NCBI GenBank assembly: GCA_964346245.1
Contig: CAYFUF010000004.1
Location: 1 to 64,000 of the forward strand
Origin: CAYFUF01 sp964346245
GTDB lineage: Bacteria; Bacillota; Clostridia; Tissierellales; Peptoniphilaceae
Length of the DNA: 64,000 bases
Direction: 5' to 3'
The position numbers and the translations under genes are program-made. Under the pieces are notes generated by a model. It did not search any database, had not been told where the DNA came from, and saw nothing but the letters and a program-made list of their open reading frames with translations. This document shows, piece after piece, positions 18,295 to 26,406 of the stretch (its first letter is position 1; every line of letters begins with the position of its first letter).

Positions 18295-18341
18295 GGAAGG
18301 GTTGCCTGTACGAAAGTGCAGGTAAGCCTTCTATTTTTTTT
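18295..18341 (+). terminator. rpsU terminator
   Basis: GGAAGG ... CCTG-TACGAAAGTG-CAGG ... CCTTC hairpin followed by TATTTTTTTT. Confidence 0.85.
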
Positions 18342-18535
18342 ACGGCTTGTTTTTATCTGAGGAAGCTCGCTTCTTCACATTCTCTACATCACTCCATAAG
18401 ATTTCCATAATTCTAGGGTATGATAAATAGTAGATAATAATCTTTTCATTCATATTTTCTATTATCTTGTTTAACCAGAGTCATAGGGACGCTTGAGACA
18501 TGATCAGGTTCCCGCTGTAGAAAGGAGATTGTTCA

Positions 18536-19303
18536 ATGTTACAATCGATGTTCCAAAGGGCAAAAAGATCTCGCATCTTGCCCATGCTCGCTCTGGGACT
18601 TCTGCTCGTGACCCTGATCCCTCAGGAAGCCTTCGCTCAGACCTCGGCTAATGCCCCACCCAGCTGGATGAGCTTCATCGCTAAACCGTGGATTAGGACC
18701 ATCCTCTTAGTGATCGGATTCGCGGCAGTAGTGATAGAGCTTTTCGTCCCCACCTTTGGGGCGGCAACCTTGGTGGCGGTAACCAGCCTCGTCCTCTTCT
18801 TCGTCGGTTCCTATTCCATTGGGGACTCGTCTTGGGTAGAGATTATCTTCTTCGTGGCGGGTGCCTTACTGCTCTTTATCGAGGTGACCATAGAGGGCTT
18901 CGGCCCTGTGGGTGTTGCCGGTATTGCCAGTATCGCTATGGGTATCGTCGGGTCGGCAGCAGACCCAGGCCAAGGAGCGCTGCAACTAGCGGCTTCCCTA
19001 GCAATTGCAACCATCATTGGGGGCTTATTGGTCAAGTCTGGCTACGAGTCGAAGATTTTATCCAAGTCCGTGCTGCGCTCAGTATTATCCACTGAGGACG
19101 GCTATGTTGCTAACGTCAACCGCACTGACTTAATAGGACAAGAGGGCGTTGCCCTAACTAGCCTCAGACCCACTGGAGAAATTGAAGTGGAGGGCAAGCG
19201 TTACAATGTCCAAAGTGAAGGCGAATTTATTCCTAAGTCGTCCAGCGTCATCGTCATCAGTGTGCGCAATGGACAAATATTTGTGAGGAGGAAAAATGGC
19301 TAA
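18536..19303 (+). CDS. NfeD-family membrane protein (short form)
   Basis: The 255-residue protein has an N-terminal signal-like segment (MLALGLLLVTLIPQEAFAQ), four or five membrane helices and a C-terminal OB-fold (LIGQEGVALTSLRPTGEIEVEGKRY). It lacks the N-terminal ClpP-like protease of long NfeD proteins. It overlaps floA by 8 nt. NfeD proteins partner with flotillin-like scaffolds in membrane microdomains. Its start follows AAAGGAG. Confidence 0.9.
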   Translation: MLQSMFQRAKRSRILPMLALGLLLVTLIPQEAFAQTSANAPPSWMSFIAKPWIRTILLVIGFAAVVIELFVPTFGAATLVAVTSLVLFFVGSYSIGDSSWVEIIFFVAGALLLFIEVTIEGFGPVGVAGIASIAMGIVGSAADPGQGALQLAASLAIATIIGGLLVKSGYESKILSKSVLRSVLSTEDGYVANVNRTDLIGQEGVALTSLRPTGEIEVEGKRYNVQSEGEFIPKSSSVIVISVRNGQIFVRRKNG

Positions 19304-20300
19304 TTTTTTAGAAGGTAACTTCAGTGCAATTTTCACGATTATCGTTGTTATTATCCTGCTATCCATCTTCTTCTCCTTTGTACCGATTGGTTTGTGGATT
19401 ACCGCTTACTTCTCTGGTGTAAAGGTTAAGATTTCGGATTTGGTTGGCATGCGTCTGCGCCGTGTTGTTCCGGCCAAGATCATTAACCCCTTAATCAAGG
19501 CAACAAAGGCAGGTTTGGACCTAAATATCAACGAGTTGGAAGCCCACTACCTAGCGGGCGGTAACATCAATCTCGTCGTCGATGCGCTTATCGCCGCACA
19601 ACGCGCAAACATCGACCTCAGCTTCAAGCAGGCAGCAGCAATTGACCTTGCCGGCCGTAACGTATTTGAGGCCGTTCAAGTTTCCGTTAATCCTAAAGTT
19701 ATCGAGACTCCAGAGATCACCGCAGTCGCCAAGAACGGTATCGAGGTTCGGGCGAAAGCCAAGGTTACCGTTCGTGCCAACATCGAACGCCTAGTTGGTG
19801 GTGCTGGTGAAGAGACCATCATTGCCCGAGTTGGTGAAGGTATCGTTACAACGGTCGGTTCCTCCAATGCTCACGCAGACGTCCTAGAAAACCCAGACTC
19901 TATCTCCAAGACCGTTTTAGATAAGGGCTTGGACTCTGGTACCGCCTTCGAAATTCTTTCTATCGATATCGCCGATGTCGATGTCGGCCGCAACGTCGGT
20001 GCTAAACTGCAAACCGAGCAAGCTGAGGCAGACAAGCGGATCTCTCAAGCCAAGGCTGAAGAGCGCCGTGCGCAAGCTGTTGCAACCGAGCAAGAGATGG
20101 TTGCAGAAATTCGTCGCCAACGTGCCAAGGTCGTCGAGGCAGAAGCTCTCGTACCAAAGGCTCTAGCAGATGCTTTAGAGAATGGCCGACTTGGCGTAAT
20201 GGATTACTACAACATGGAAAACATCATCGCCGATACCAAGATGCGCCAAGCTGTTTCCGGCGAAACACCTAATAGTGATACGAGCGAAGATAGCAACTAG
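19296..20300 (+). CDS. floA: Flotillin-like protein FloA
   Basis: The 334-residue protein has an N-terminal membrane hairpin (FTIIVVIILLSIFFSFVPIG), the SPFH domain (ISDLVGMRLRRV, VSVNPKVIETPEI), and an Ala/Glu-rich coiled coil (LQTEQAEADKRISQAKAEE). It organises functional membrane microdomains in Gram-positive bacteria. The gene overlaps nfeD and is followed by a charged unknown protein. Confidence 0.96.
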   Translation: MANFLEGNFSAIFTIIVVIILLSIFFSFVPIGLWITAYFSGVKVKISDLVGMRLRRVVPAKIINPLIKATKAGLDLNINELEAHYLAGGNINLVVDALIAAQRANIDLSFKQAAAIDLAGRNVFEAVQVSVNPKVIETPEITAVAKNGIEVRAKAKVTVRANIERLVGGAGEETIIARVGEGIVTTVGSSNAHADVLENPDSISKTVLDKGLDSGTAFEILSIDIADVDVGRNVGAKLQTEQAEADKRISQAKAEERRAQAVATEQEMVAEIRRQRAKVVEAEALVPKALADALENGRLGVMDYYNMENIIADTKMRQAVSGETPNSDTSEDSN

Positions 20301-20327
20301 TTGACCGTGCTTGGCTTCAGCCGAGCT

Positions 20328-20352
20328 TGACCAGGGACAAGTATTCCCTGGT
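20328..20352. other. Hairpin between floA and the next gene
   Basis: GACCAGGG-ACAAGTATT-CCCTGGTC, followed at once by AGCGGC-AA-GCCGCT. There is no U-tract, so it may stabilise the mRNA or partly terminate. Confidence 0.5.
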
Positions 20353-20406
20353 CAGCGGCAAGCCGCTGGTTTATCAAGCGAAGTTCACGAACGGGAAGGA
20401 GGCGGC

Positions 20407-21222
20407 ATGGCAAGAAAAGATGATAATAGGCGCAGTGCGTTCGATCAGTTCTTGAGTGCACTCCAAAGCGTTGAGCAAAGAATCAATGAAGAGATAGAGA
20501 CGAGTAACAAACGGACCGGGGGAAGGAAGTCTCAGCCTCAGACGACTTTTGAACAAAGGCAGGCCCTCAGGAACCGTAAAGCTCAGTCGCAAGGCAGAAG
20601 AGAAGCTAAAAAGCAGGCTCCATCCTGGCGTGACCAGGCGCCAACGGGACCTCCGGTGGATGGCCGTCAAACGAGAGGCCGCCAAGAATATCCGCCTCAG
20701 CATGACCCGAGAGAGGGGCGTGGCGAGAGAGGCCTTAGGGAAAAGCGCCAACAGTTTTGGCAGGGAAGCATGAATAATCCTCAGCCTAGTCAAGAGGATT
20801 GGCGCAAAGCCCAAGAGCAGGAAGCAAGGGAAAAGAAGCGCAGAACGCGAGTTGGTGACTACAGCAATGACAGCCTGGATGAAGAGAGAAACACCTACGG
20901 CTTGAGCCCTCGGGAATACGAGGCAATGAAAAGAAGAGCCGAGGCGAACGGGAGGAGCTTGACCGCTCAGTTGAGTAGGGAAGAGCAGGCCCGTGATGAC
21001 CAGGTCTACTATGATGCAATCTTTGGCGCTGAAAGCGGCAAGGATCTTCAGATTACTAATCTGGAAACCGAGATGGATGGCAACAAGAGCCAGCAAGAGA
21101 AGGAAAACCGCGACCTGATTAAGGAAATTCGCTATGAGGCAACGGGCCCTAATCGGCGCAGGCATATTGCCAAAGCCATCGTATGGACCGAAATTTTAAA
21201 CAAGCCTAAGTCAAAGCGCTAG
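20407..21222 (+). CDS. Highly charged hypothetical protein downstream of floA
   Basis: The 271-residue protein has no membrane segment or signal peptide and is rich in Arg, Glu, Gln and Ser (for example RKAQSQGRREAKKQ). Residues 30-170 look disordered. The C-terminal part is more conserved-looking (GLSPREYEAMKRRAEANGRS, later IAKAIVWTEILNKPKSKR). I recognise no family. ATG at 20407 has GGAAGGAGG ahead; an in-frame start at 20311 lacks an RBS. Its place after nfeD-floA and before phoH suggests a membrane-microdomain or RNA-linked role, which is inference only. Confidence 0.75.
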   Translation: MARKDDNRRSAFDQFLSALQSVEQRINEEIETSNKRTGGRKSQPQTTFEQRQALRNRKAQSQGRREAKKQAPSWRDQAPTGPPVDGRQTRGRQEYPPQHDPREGRGERGLREKRQQFWQGSMNNPQPSQEDWRKAQEQEAREKKRRTRVGDYSNDSLDEERNTYGLSPREYEAMKRRAEANGRSLTAQLSREEQARDDQVYYDAIFGAESGKDLQITNLETEMDGNKSQQEKENRDLIKEIRYEATGPNRRRHIAKAIVWTEILNKPKSKR

Positions 21223-21247
21223 GTTTTTACAATCGAATAGTACACGG

Positions 21248-21302
21248 ATGAACTAATCTCTGGAGCTTGCGGCTTATGGCTTGATGGGGTTAGTTCATTT
21301 TA
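21248..21302 (+). terminator. Terminator before phoH
   Basis: GATGAACTAATC pairs with GGTTAGTTCAT across a long loop, followed by TTTTATC. Confidence 0.55.
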
Positions 21303-21361
21303 TCTGCCGGGGGCTTGGGTATGGTAGAATAGAGAAAAGAAATTAACCGTAAAGGAGAGCT

Positions 21362-22339
21362 ATGACACAAACGACTTGGATTGATCAGAAGAGAAACAGC
21401 GACGAGATTGCGGCCATGTTCGGTGAGCTTGACCACAACGTGAAAATAATTGAAGAAGGTTTGAATGTGACCATCCGCTTGGAGGATGGAGCAATGGTGG
21501 TGACCGGCGAGGATTATGATGTGCGCTCGGCGAAGAAGGTGGTCGAAGGGATGGCCTCCGTCATTAAGCGCCAATCCTTCATCAGCCAGCCTGAGGTTCA
21601 GTATCTGGTGGATATGGCCAACAAGGAAACCGACCTGCCTGTGGGCGCCCTCCTCAACGAGGTGATTGTCTCCACGGTCTTCGGTAAGCCTATTCGAGCA
21701 AAGACCCTGGGACAAAAGCGCTATGTGGATGCTATCGCCAAAAATGGTTTTACTTTTGGTATAGGCCCAGCAGGTACGGGCAAGACCTATTTGGCGATGG
21801 CGATGGCAATCAGAGCCTTTAGAAACAACGAAGTTAACCGGATTATCTTGACCAGACCGGCGGTTGAAGCGGGCGAGAGCCTGGGCTTTTTGCCAGGCGA
21901 CTTGCAGGAGAAGATTGACCCCTACCTGCGCCCCCTCTACGATGCGATTTATGAGATTCTAGGAGGAGACGCCTTCATCAAGATGAAAGAGAGAGGGCAG
22001 ATTGAGGTTGCCCCACTCGCTTACATGCGGGGTCGAACCCTGGATAATTCCTTTATCGTGCTGGATGAGGCACAAAATACCACATCAGCTCAGATGAAGA
22101 TGTTCTTAACTCGCTTGGGATACGGGTCTAAGGCGGTCATTACGGGCGACATTACCCAGGTGGACCTGCCTGTAGGAAAGAAGTCTGGCTTGCAGACGAT
22201 ACAGACAATTCTCAAGGGAATCGATGGCGTGGAGTTCTGCTACTTCAACCGGTCCGATGTTGTCCGCCACCCACTGGTTCAACAGGTCATCGACGCCTTC
22301 GAAAAATACGAAGAGAAGAACGCACCAAAGAAGAAGTAA
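21362..22339 (+). CDS. phoH: PhoH-like ATPase
   Basis: The 325-residue protein has an N-terminal KH-like segment (LNVTIRLEDGAMVVTGE) and a P-loop ATPase domain with Walker A GPAGTGKTYLAMAMA and Walker B FIVLDEAQNTT. PhoH proteins are linked to RNA metabolism and sit next to ybeY in many genomes, as here (23 nt). In Bacillus a PgpH-type HD gene lies between phoH and ybeY; it is absent here. Confidence 0.93.
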   Translation: MTQTTWIDQKRNSDEIAAMFGELDHNVKIIEEGLNVTIRLEDGAMVVTGEDYDVRSAKKVVEGMASVIKRQSFISQPEVQYLVDMANKETDLPVGALLNEVIVSTVFGKPIRAKTLGQKRYVDAIAKNGFTFGIGPAGTGKTYLAMAMAIRAFRNNEVNRIILTRPAVEAGESLGFLPGDLQEKIDPYLRPLYDAIYEILGGDAFIKMKERGQIEVAPLAYMRGRTLDNSFIVLDEAQNTTSAQMKMFLTRLGYGSKAVITGDITQVDLPVGKKSGLQTIQTILKGIDGVEFCYFNRSDVVRHPLVQQVIDAFEKYEEKNAPKKK

Positions 22340-22362
22340 ACCAATAGCTTACGAGGTAGATC

Positions 22363-23571
22363 ATGATTAACTTAGCTATCGACAATAGAGACCAAGAGGG
22401 CATCCTAGAAGACGAGCTGCTGGAGGAACTCCAGCAGGCTCTTTCTTATGCTGCGGAAGAGGAGGGCTTGGAGGGGGACTTTGAAGTTTCCTTGTCCTTG
22501 GTAACGGGAGAAGAGATTCAGGAACTGAATAGGGACTATCGCGGGGTCGATGCGGTGACCGATGTCTTGAGCTTTCCACTGGATGAGGAGGAAGGGGACT
22601 TCTTTAAAGAGAATAAGCTGCCCGTGCCTCTCGGGGATATTGTCATATGTATGGACCGCGTAAGGGCCCAAGCTAAGGAACTAGGTCACAGCGACCGCAG
22701 AGAGATCCTCTACCTGAGCATCCACTCCTTCCTCCACCTCTTGGGTTACGACCACATGGAGGAAGAGGACAAGAAAGAGATGCGGCAAAGGGAGAAAGAG
22801 CTGATGAAGGGGCTGGGGGTCTTTAAGGGCAATCTGCCCGATATCTCCAAGAACCGGAAATTGACGGACAGCTTTAACCATGCAATCGATGGGGTCTTAA
22901 ACACGGCTAAAAACGAAAGAAACATGAAGGTGGACTTGGTGGTTGCCTTCTTGGTCCTCGCGGTTAGCCTCTTTTTCAACATGTCGAAGACGGAGTTTGC
23001 TCTGCTTTCCATCTCCATCATGATGGTCCTATCGGCTGAGACTTTCAACACGGCTATCGAGAACTTTTGCGATGTCTTGGTGGGCGAACACTACCACCCC
23101 AAGATTAAGCAAGCTAAGGATGCTGCGGCAGGTGCAGTCCTCATTACCTCGGTGAATGCCATCATCGTGGGCTACCTGATTTTCTTCGACAAGATTGCAA
23201 GGATTAGCGATTCCGTCTACATCCGCATACGAAATAAGTCCTCCCATATTGCCTTTATTGTGATAGCTATGGTCCTCATCGCCGTGGTCATCCTGAAAGT
23301 TGTCTTTTATCGGGGGCACGGAAGGCCTCTTAGGGGCGGGTCCGTGTCGGGACATGCCGCCTTGGCTTTCTGCCTCGCGACTTTGGCCGCCTTCTTGGTC
23401 GATTCGACAGCAATCGCCGTGCTCAGCTACTTGCTGGCGGCACTGGTTGCCCAATCCCGCTATGAGGGAAAGATTCACAGCTTAGGCGAAATCGTTATGG
23501 GCAGCCTCCTCGGCATCTTGGTGACGGCAGCGGTCTTTGTCGTTTTGAACATGACCCACCTGCCAGGTTAG
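22363..23571 (+). CDS. ybeY: YbeY endoribonuclease / DgkA-type kinase / PAP2 phosphatase fusion
   Basis: One 402-residue frame holds three domains. Residues 1-150: YbeY, a zinc endoribonuclease for rRNA maturation, with the metal motif HSFLHLLGYDH. Residues about 165-285: diacylglycerol/undecaprenol kinase, with three membrane helices and the signature AETFNTAIENF. Residues about 290-400: PAP2-type phosphatase with GGSVSGHAALAF and a later basic/His region (GKIHSLGEIVMG). In Bacillus ybeY and dgkA are separate neighbours. Here no stop or internal RBS separates them. Joining a cytosolic RNase to a lipid kinase and a lipid phosphatase is odd; proteolysis after synthesis or internal starts are possible. 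Confidence 0.9.
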   Translation: MINLAIDNRDQEGILEDELLEELQQALSYAAEEEGLEGDFEVSLSLVTGEEIQELNRDYRGVDAVTDVLSFPLDEEEGDFFKENKLPVPLGDIVICMDRVRAQAKELGHSDRREILYLSIHSFLHLLGYDHMEEEDKKEMRQREKELMKGLGVFKGNLPDISKNRKLTDSFNHAIDGVLNTAKNERNMKVDLVVAFLVLAVSLFFNMSKTEFALLSISIMMVLSAETFNTAIENFCDVLVGEHYHPKIKQAKDAAAGAVLITSVNAIIVGYLIFFDKIARISDSVYIRIRNKSSHIAFIVIAMVLIAVVILKVVFYRGHGRPLRGGSVSGHAALAFCLATLAAFLVDSTAIAVLSYLLAALVAQSRYEGKIHSLGEIVMGSLLGILVTAAVFVVLNMTHLPG

Positions 23572-23712
23572 GAAGAAGAGAAAAGACAGCGTTTCCTGAA
23601 GATCGTAGCAGAGATAGAGCACCTCAAAGGCACAAGCAGAGATAGCCCCTTAAAGATAGCAGCAGAAATTGCGCGTCCGGAAGACAGGACGCGAAAAACA
23701 GAAAGAGTACTT

Positions 23713-24675
23713 ATGACATTTCATTCCGGATATTGTAGCGTCATCGGCAGGCCGAATGTGGGGAAATCTACCCTGCTCAACGAATTGATTGGGGAGAAGA
23801 TCTCCATCATTTCCAACAAGCCCCAGACGACCAGAAATACCATCCAATTAATCTATACAGACGACCGCATGCAGGTGGTTTTTTTGGACACACCAGGTGT
23901 GCAGATCCCCAAGAATGAGTTGGGCGAGGCAATGCTCAAGGTTTCTAAAGATGCCCTGGATGGAGTGGACATCTGCCTCTTTGTCACCGATACCAGCAAG
24001 TCGATGGGGCCTTTGGACCACAAGATATTGGAAGAGTTACAGAAGCTGAAAGATACGCCCATCATCTTGATTTTAAATAAGATCGATAGCTTGCTGGAAG
24101 CTGACCCAGATGAAGAGGCTGGGCCTAGCGAATCCTACCGCCCACATTTGGAGCAGGGGCAGACGGCTGAAGAGTATCTGGATAAGCTGGTAGCGACCTA
24201 CAAGGATATGGGCCTCTTCCACTCCATCATTGCTCTATCGGCGAAGAAGGGCGACAATATTGATCAGCTGAAGGATGCCATCTACGAGCTGCTGCCCGAG
24301 GGACCCATGTATTTCCCCGAGGAGATGATTACCGATCGGTCGGAGCGCTTCGTCGTTTCGGAGATTATTCGGGAGAAGTGCCTAAACAATATGTCCGATG
24401 AGATTCCCCACGGCATCTATGTTGCTGTGGATTCGATGAAGATGCGAGAGAACGGTAAGATGATGGACATCCAAGCCACGATTTTTGTGGAGAAGGACTC
24501 CCATAAGGGGATGGTTATCGGCAAGGGGGGCAAGATGCTGGGCCTGATTGGCAAGCAAGCCCGCCTGGAGCTGGAGCGCTTCCTGGATACGAGGATTAAC
24601 CTGAAGCTATGGGTTAAGGTTGAGAAGAATTGGCGCAAGCAGAAGAAGAAAGTGAAGAAGTTCGGCTACGAATAA
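23713..24675 (+). CDS. era: GTPase Era
   Basis: The 320-residue protein has G1 GRPNVGKSTL, G3 DTPGVQ, G4 NKID and a C-terminal KH domain with MVIGKGGKMLGLIGKQAR. Era binds the 3' end of 16S rRNA and helps 30S assembly. An insertion of roughly 20 residues (around DPDEEAGPSESYRPHLE) follows the G4 motif and makes it a little longer than usual. It lies 141 nt after the YbeY fusion, where Bacillus has a cdd gene. Confidence 0.97.
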   Translation: MTFHSGYCSVIGRPNVGKSTLLNELIGEKISIISNKPQTTRNTIQLIYTDDRMQVVFLDTPGVQIPKNELGEAMLKVSKDALDGVDICLFVTDTSKSMGPLDHKILEELQKLKDTPIILILNKIDSLLEADPDEEAGPSESYRPHLEQGQTAEEYLDKLVATYKDMGLFHSIIALSAKKGDNIDQLKDAIYELLPEGPMYFPEEMITDRSERFVVSEIIREKCLNNMSDEIPHGIYVAVDSMKMRENGKMMDIQATIFVEKDSHKGMVIGKGGKMLGLIGKQARLELERFLDTRINLKLWVKVEKNWRKQKKKVKKFGYE

Positions 24676-24732
24676 AGCATTGGCATGCCCACGTAAAGGG
24701 CGCATTGCTGGGGACATGGATTGAGGGTTGCT

Positions 24733-25479
24733 GTGGCACAAGAGACGAAAAATGTGAAGGGAATCGTGTTGAAAACCTACGACTATAGCGATTCGTCTCG
24801 CATAGTCGATGTCTTTACGCTGGAGCTAGGCCGCATATCCTTTCTGGCGAGGGGGGCGAAGCGGAACAAGAGCAAGTTTTTGAACCTGACCCAGAGCTTT
24901 GTGGAAGCCTCCTTCAACTTGGTGGAAGGCAAGTCCATGTGGTACATCAAGGATGGCCTGCTCAAGGATGCCCATTTGGGGCTGAGGAAGACTTTAGCCC
25001 ACCTGTCCTGTGCTAGCTTTGCTGGCGAATTGGTCGCTAGTGTGTTGGTTCGGGATAGGGAAGAGGACCTCTTCTTTCTCTTGCAGTCGGTGTTGGGGGC
25101 AATCGAGGGGGCTAACCAAGACAAATTGTCCCAGGTCATGGCCGCTTTTTGCCTTAAGGCCGCTAGCTTTCTTGGCTTTCGACCTACCTTGTCCCGCTGT
25201 GCCGAATGCGGAGCTAGGCTTGACCACTTGTTCTTTGATTCGCAGGCGGGCGGTATGGTCTGCGATGACCACCAGAGGCCGGGGGCGGTCTTTTTGAGTA
25301 GGGAGGATTACGAGCAGATGACCCGCTTTATCCGCTTACCGCTGGCAGAAGTTGCTGACTTAGAAGCCGAGGTCGATTGGCCTAGGCTCAACCGTCTATG
25401 CACCGCTTATTTTTTGTACCACACAGGGTCCAAGCCTCCAAAATCAATGACAATGATACAAGAGCTAGGCATTTTGTGA
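24733..25479 (+). CDS. recO: DNA repair protein RecO
   Basis: The 248-residue protein has the N-terminal OB fold typical of RecO (KGIVLKTYDYSDSSRIVDVF) and a zinc-binding region with CAECG and a second Cys/His group (VCDDH). RecO loads RecA in gap repair with RecR. GTG at 24733 is chosen because TGAGG lies 6 nt ahead; TTG at 24721 is also in frame but has no RBS. Confidence 0.92.
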   Translation: MAQETKNVKGIVLKTYDYSDSSRIVDVFTLELGRISFLARGAKRNKSKFLNLTQSFVEASFNLVEGKSMWYIKDGLLKDAHLGLRKTLAHLSCASFAGELVASVLVRDREEDLFFLLQSVLGAIEGANQDKLSQVMAAFCLKAASFLGFRPTLSRCAECGARLDHLFFDSQAGGMVCDDHQRPGAVFLSREDYEQMTRFIRLPLAEVADLEAEVDWPRLNRLCTAYFLYHTGSKPPKSMTMIQELGIL

Positions 25480-25512
25480 TAGAATCATCGGTGGAAATAG
25501 TTTGGAGGAAAT

Positions 25513-26406
25513 ATGTATTTTCAAGATATGATTTTGAAATTAAAAGATTATTGGGCAAGCCAGGGGTGCACCATCCTCGAGCCTTATGACGTGGAAGTCG
25601 GCGCGGGAACCATGAACCCCAATACCTTTTTGCGCGCCTTGGGCCCCGAGCCTTGGCGAGTTGTCTATGTGGAACCGTCGAGAAGGCCTGCGGACGGTCG
25701 TTACGGCGAGAACCCCAATCGTTTATATCAGCACCATCAACTGCAGATTATCTTGAAGCCGTCTCCTGCGGATATTCAAGATATCTATCTGAAGAGCCTA
25801 GAGACCATAGGCATTGACCCCTTGGTTCACGACATCCGTTTTGTCGAGGACAACTGGGAGGCACCAACCTTGGGCGCTTGGGGCGTCGGTTGGGAAGTGT
25901 GGCTGGACGGCATGGAGATTACCCAATTCACCTATTTCCAACAGGTTGGAGGCATCAGCTTAAGCCCAGAATCCGGTGAGATAACCATGGGCCTAGAGCG
26001 CATTGCGATGTACATTCAAGATGTAGATAACGTCTACGACTTGCGGTGGAACGAGCATGTGACCTATGGGGACATCTTCCAACAACAAGAATATGAGCAT
26101 TCAAAGTACTCTTTTGAAACCGCCGATGTGGATTTTCTGAAAGAGGCCTTTACGAGTTACGAGAAGGAAGCCCAAAAGCAGATTCAAGAGAACTTGGTCT
26201 TTCCTGCCTACGATTACGTCCTCAAGTGTTCTCATACCTTCAACGTACTTGATGCGCGGGGAGCGATTGCTGTTTCCGAGCGAAATCATTACATTCAACG
26301 GGTAAGAGACCTTGCACGCTTGGTTTCGGAGATCCACCTAGCCAAGAGAGAGGAAGCAGGCTTCCCCTTGCTCCACGAAGACAAGGAAGAGGATCAACAT
26401 GAATAG
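25513..26406 (+). CDS. glyQ: Glycyl-tRNA synthetase alpha subunit
   Basis: The 297-residue class II synthetase subunit begins MYFQDMILKLKDYWASQGC, the GlyQ signature, and continues with EVGAGTMNPNTFLRALGPEPW. It forms an alpha2beta2 enzyme with GlyS. The gene overlaps glyS by 8 nt. RBS TGGAGGA. No T-box is visible upstream. Confidence 0.98.
   Translation: MYFQDMILKLKDYWASQGCTILEPYDVEVGAGTMNPNTFLRALGPEPWRVVYVEPSRRPADGRYGENPNRLYQHHQLQIILKPSPADIQDIYLKSLETIGIDPLVHDIRFVEDNWEAPTLGAWGVGWEVWLDGMEITQFTYFQQVGGISLSPESGEITMGLERIAMYIQDVDNVYDLRWNEHVTYGDIFQQQEYEHSKYSFETADVDFLKEAFTSYEKEAQKQIQENLVFPAYDYVLKCSHTFNVLDARGAIAVSERNHYIQRVRDLARLVSEIHLAKREEAGFPLLHEDKEEDQHE

Noticed and set aside
25480..25512. A T-box in front of glyQS
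   Set aside because: The spacer from recO is only 33 nt and contains no GGTGGTACCGCG-type motif.
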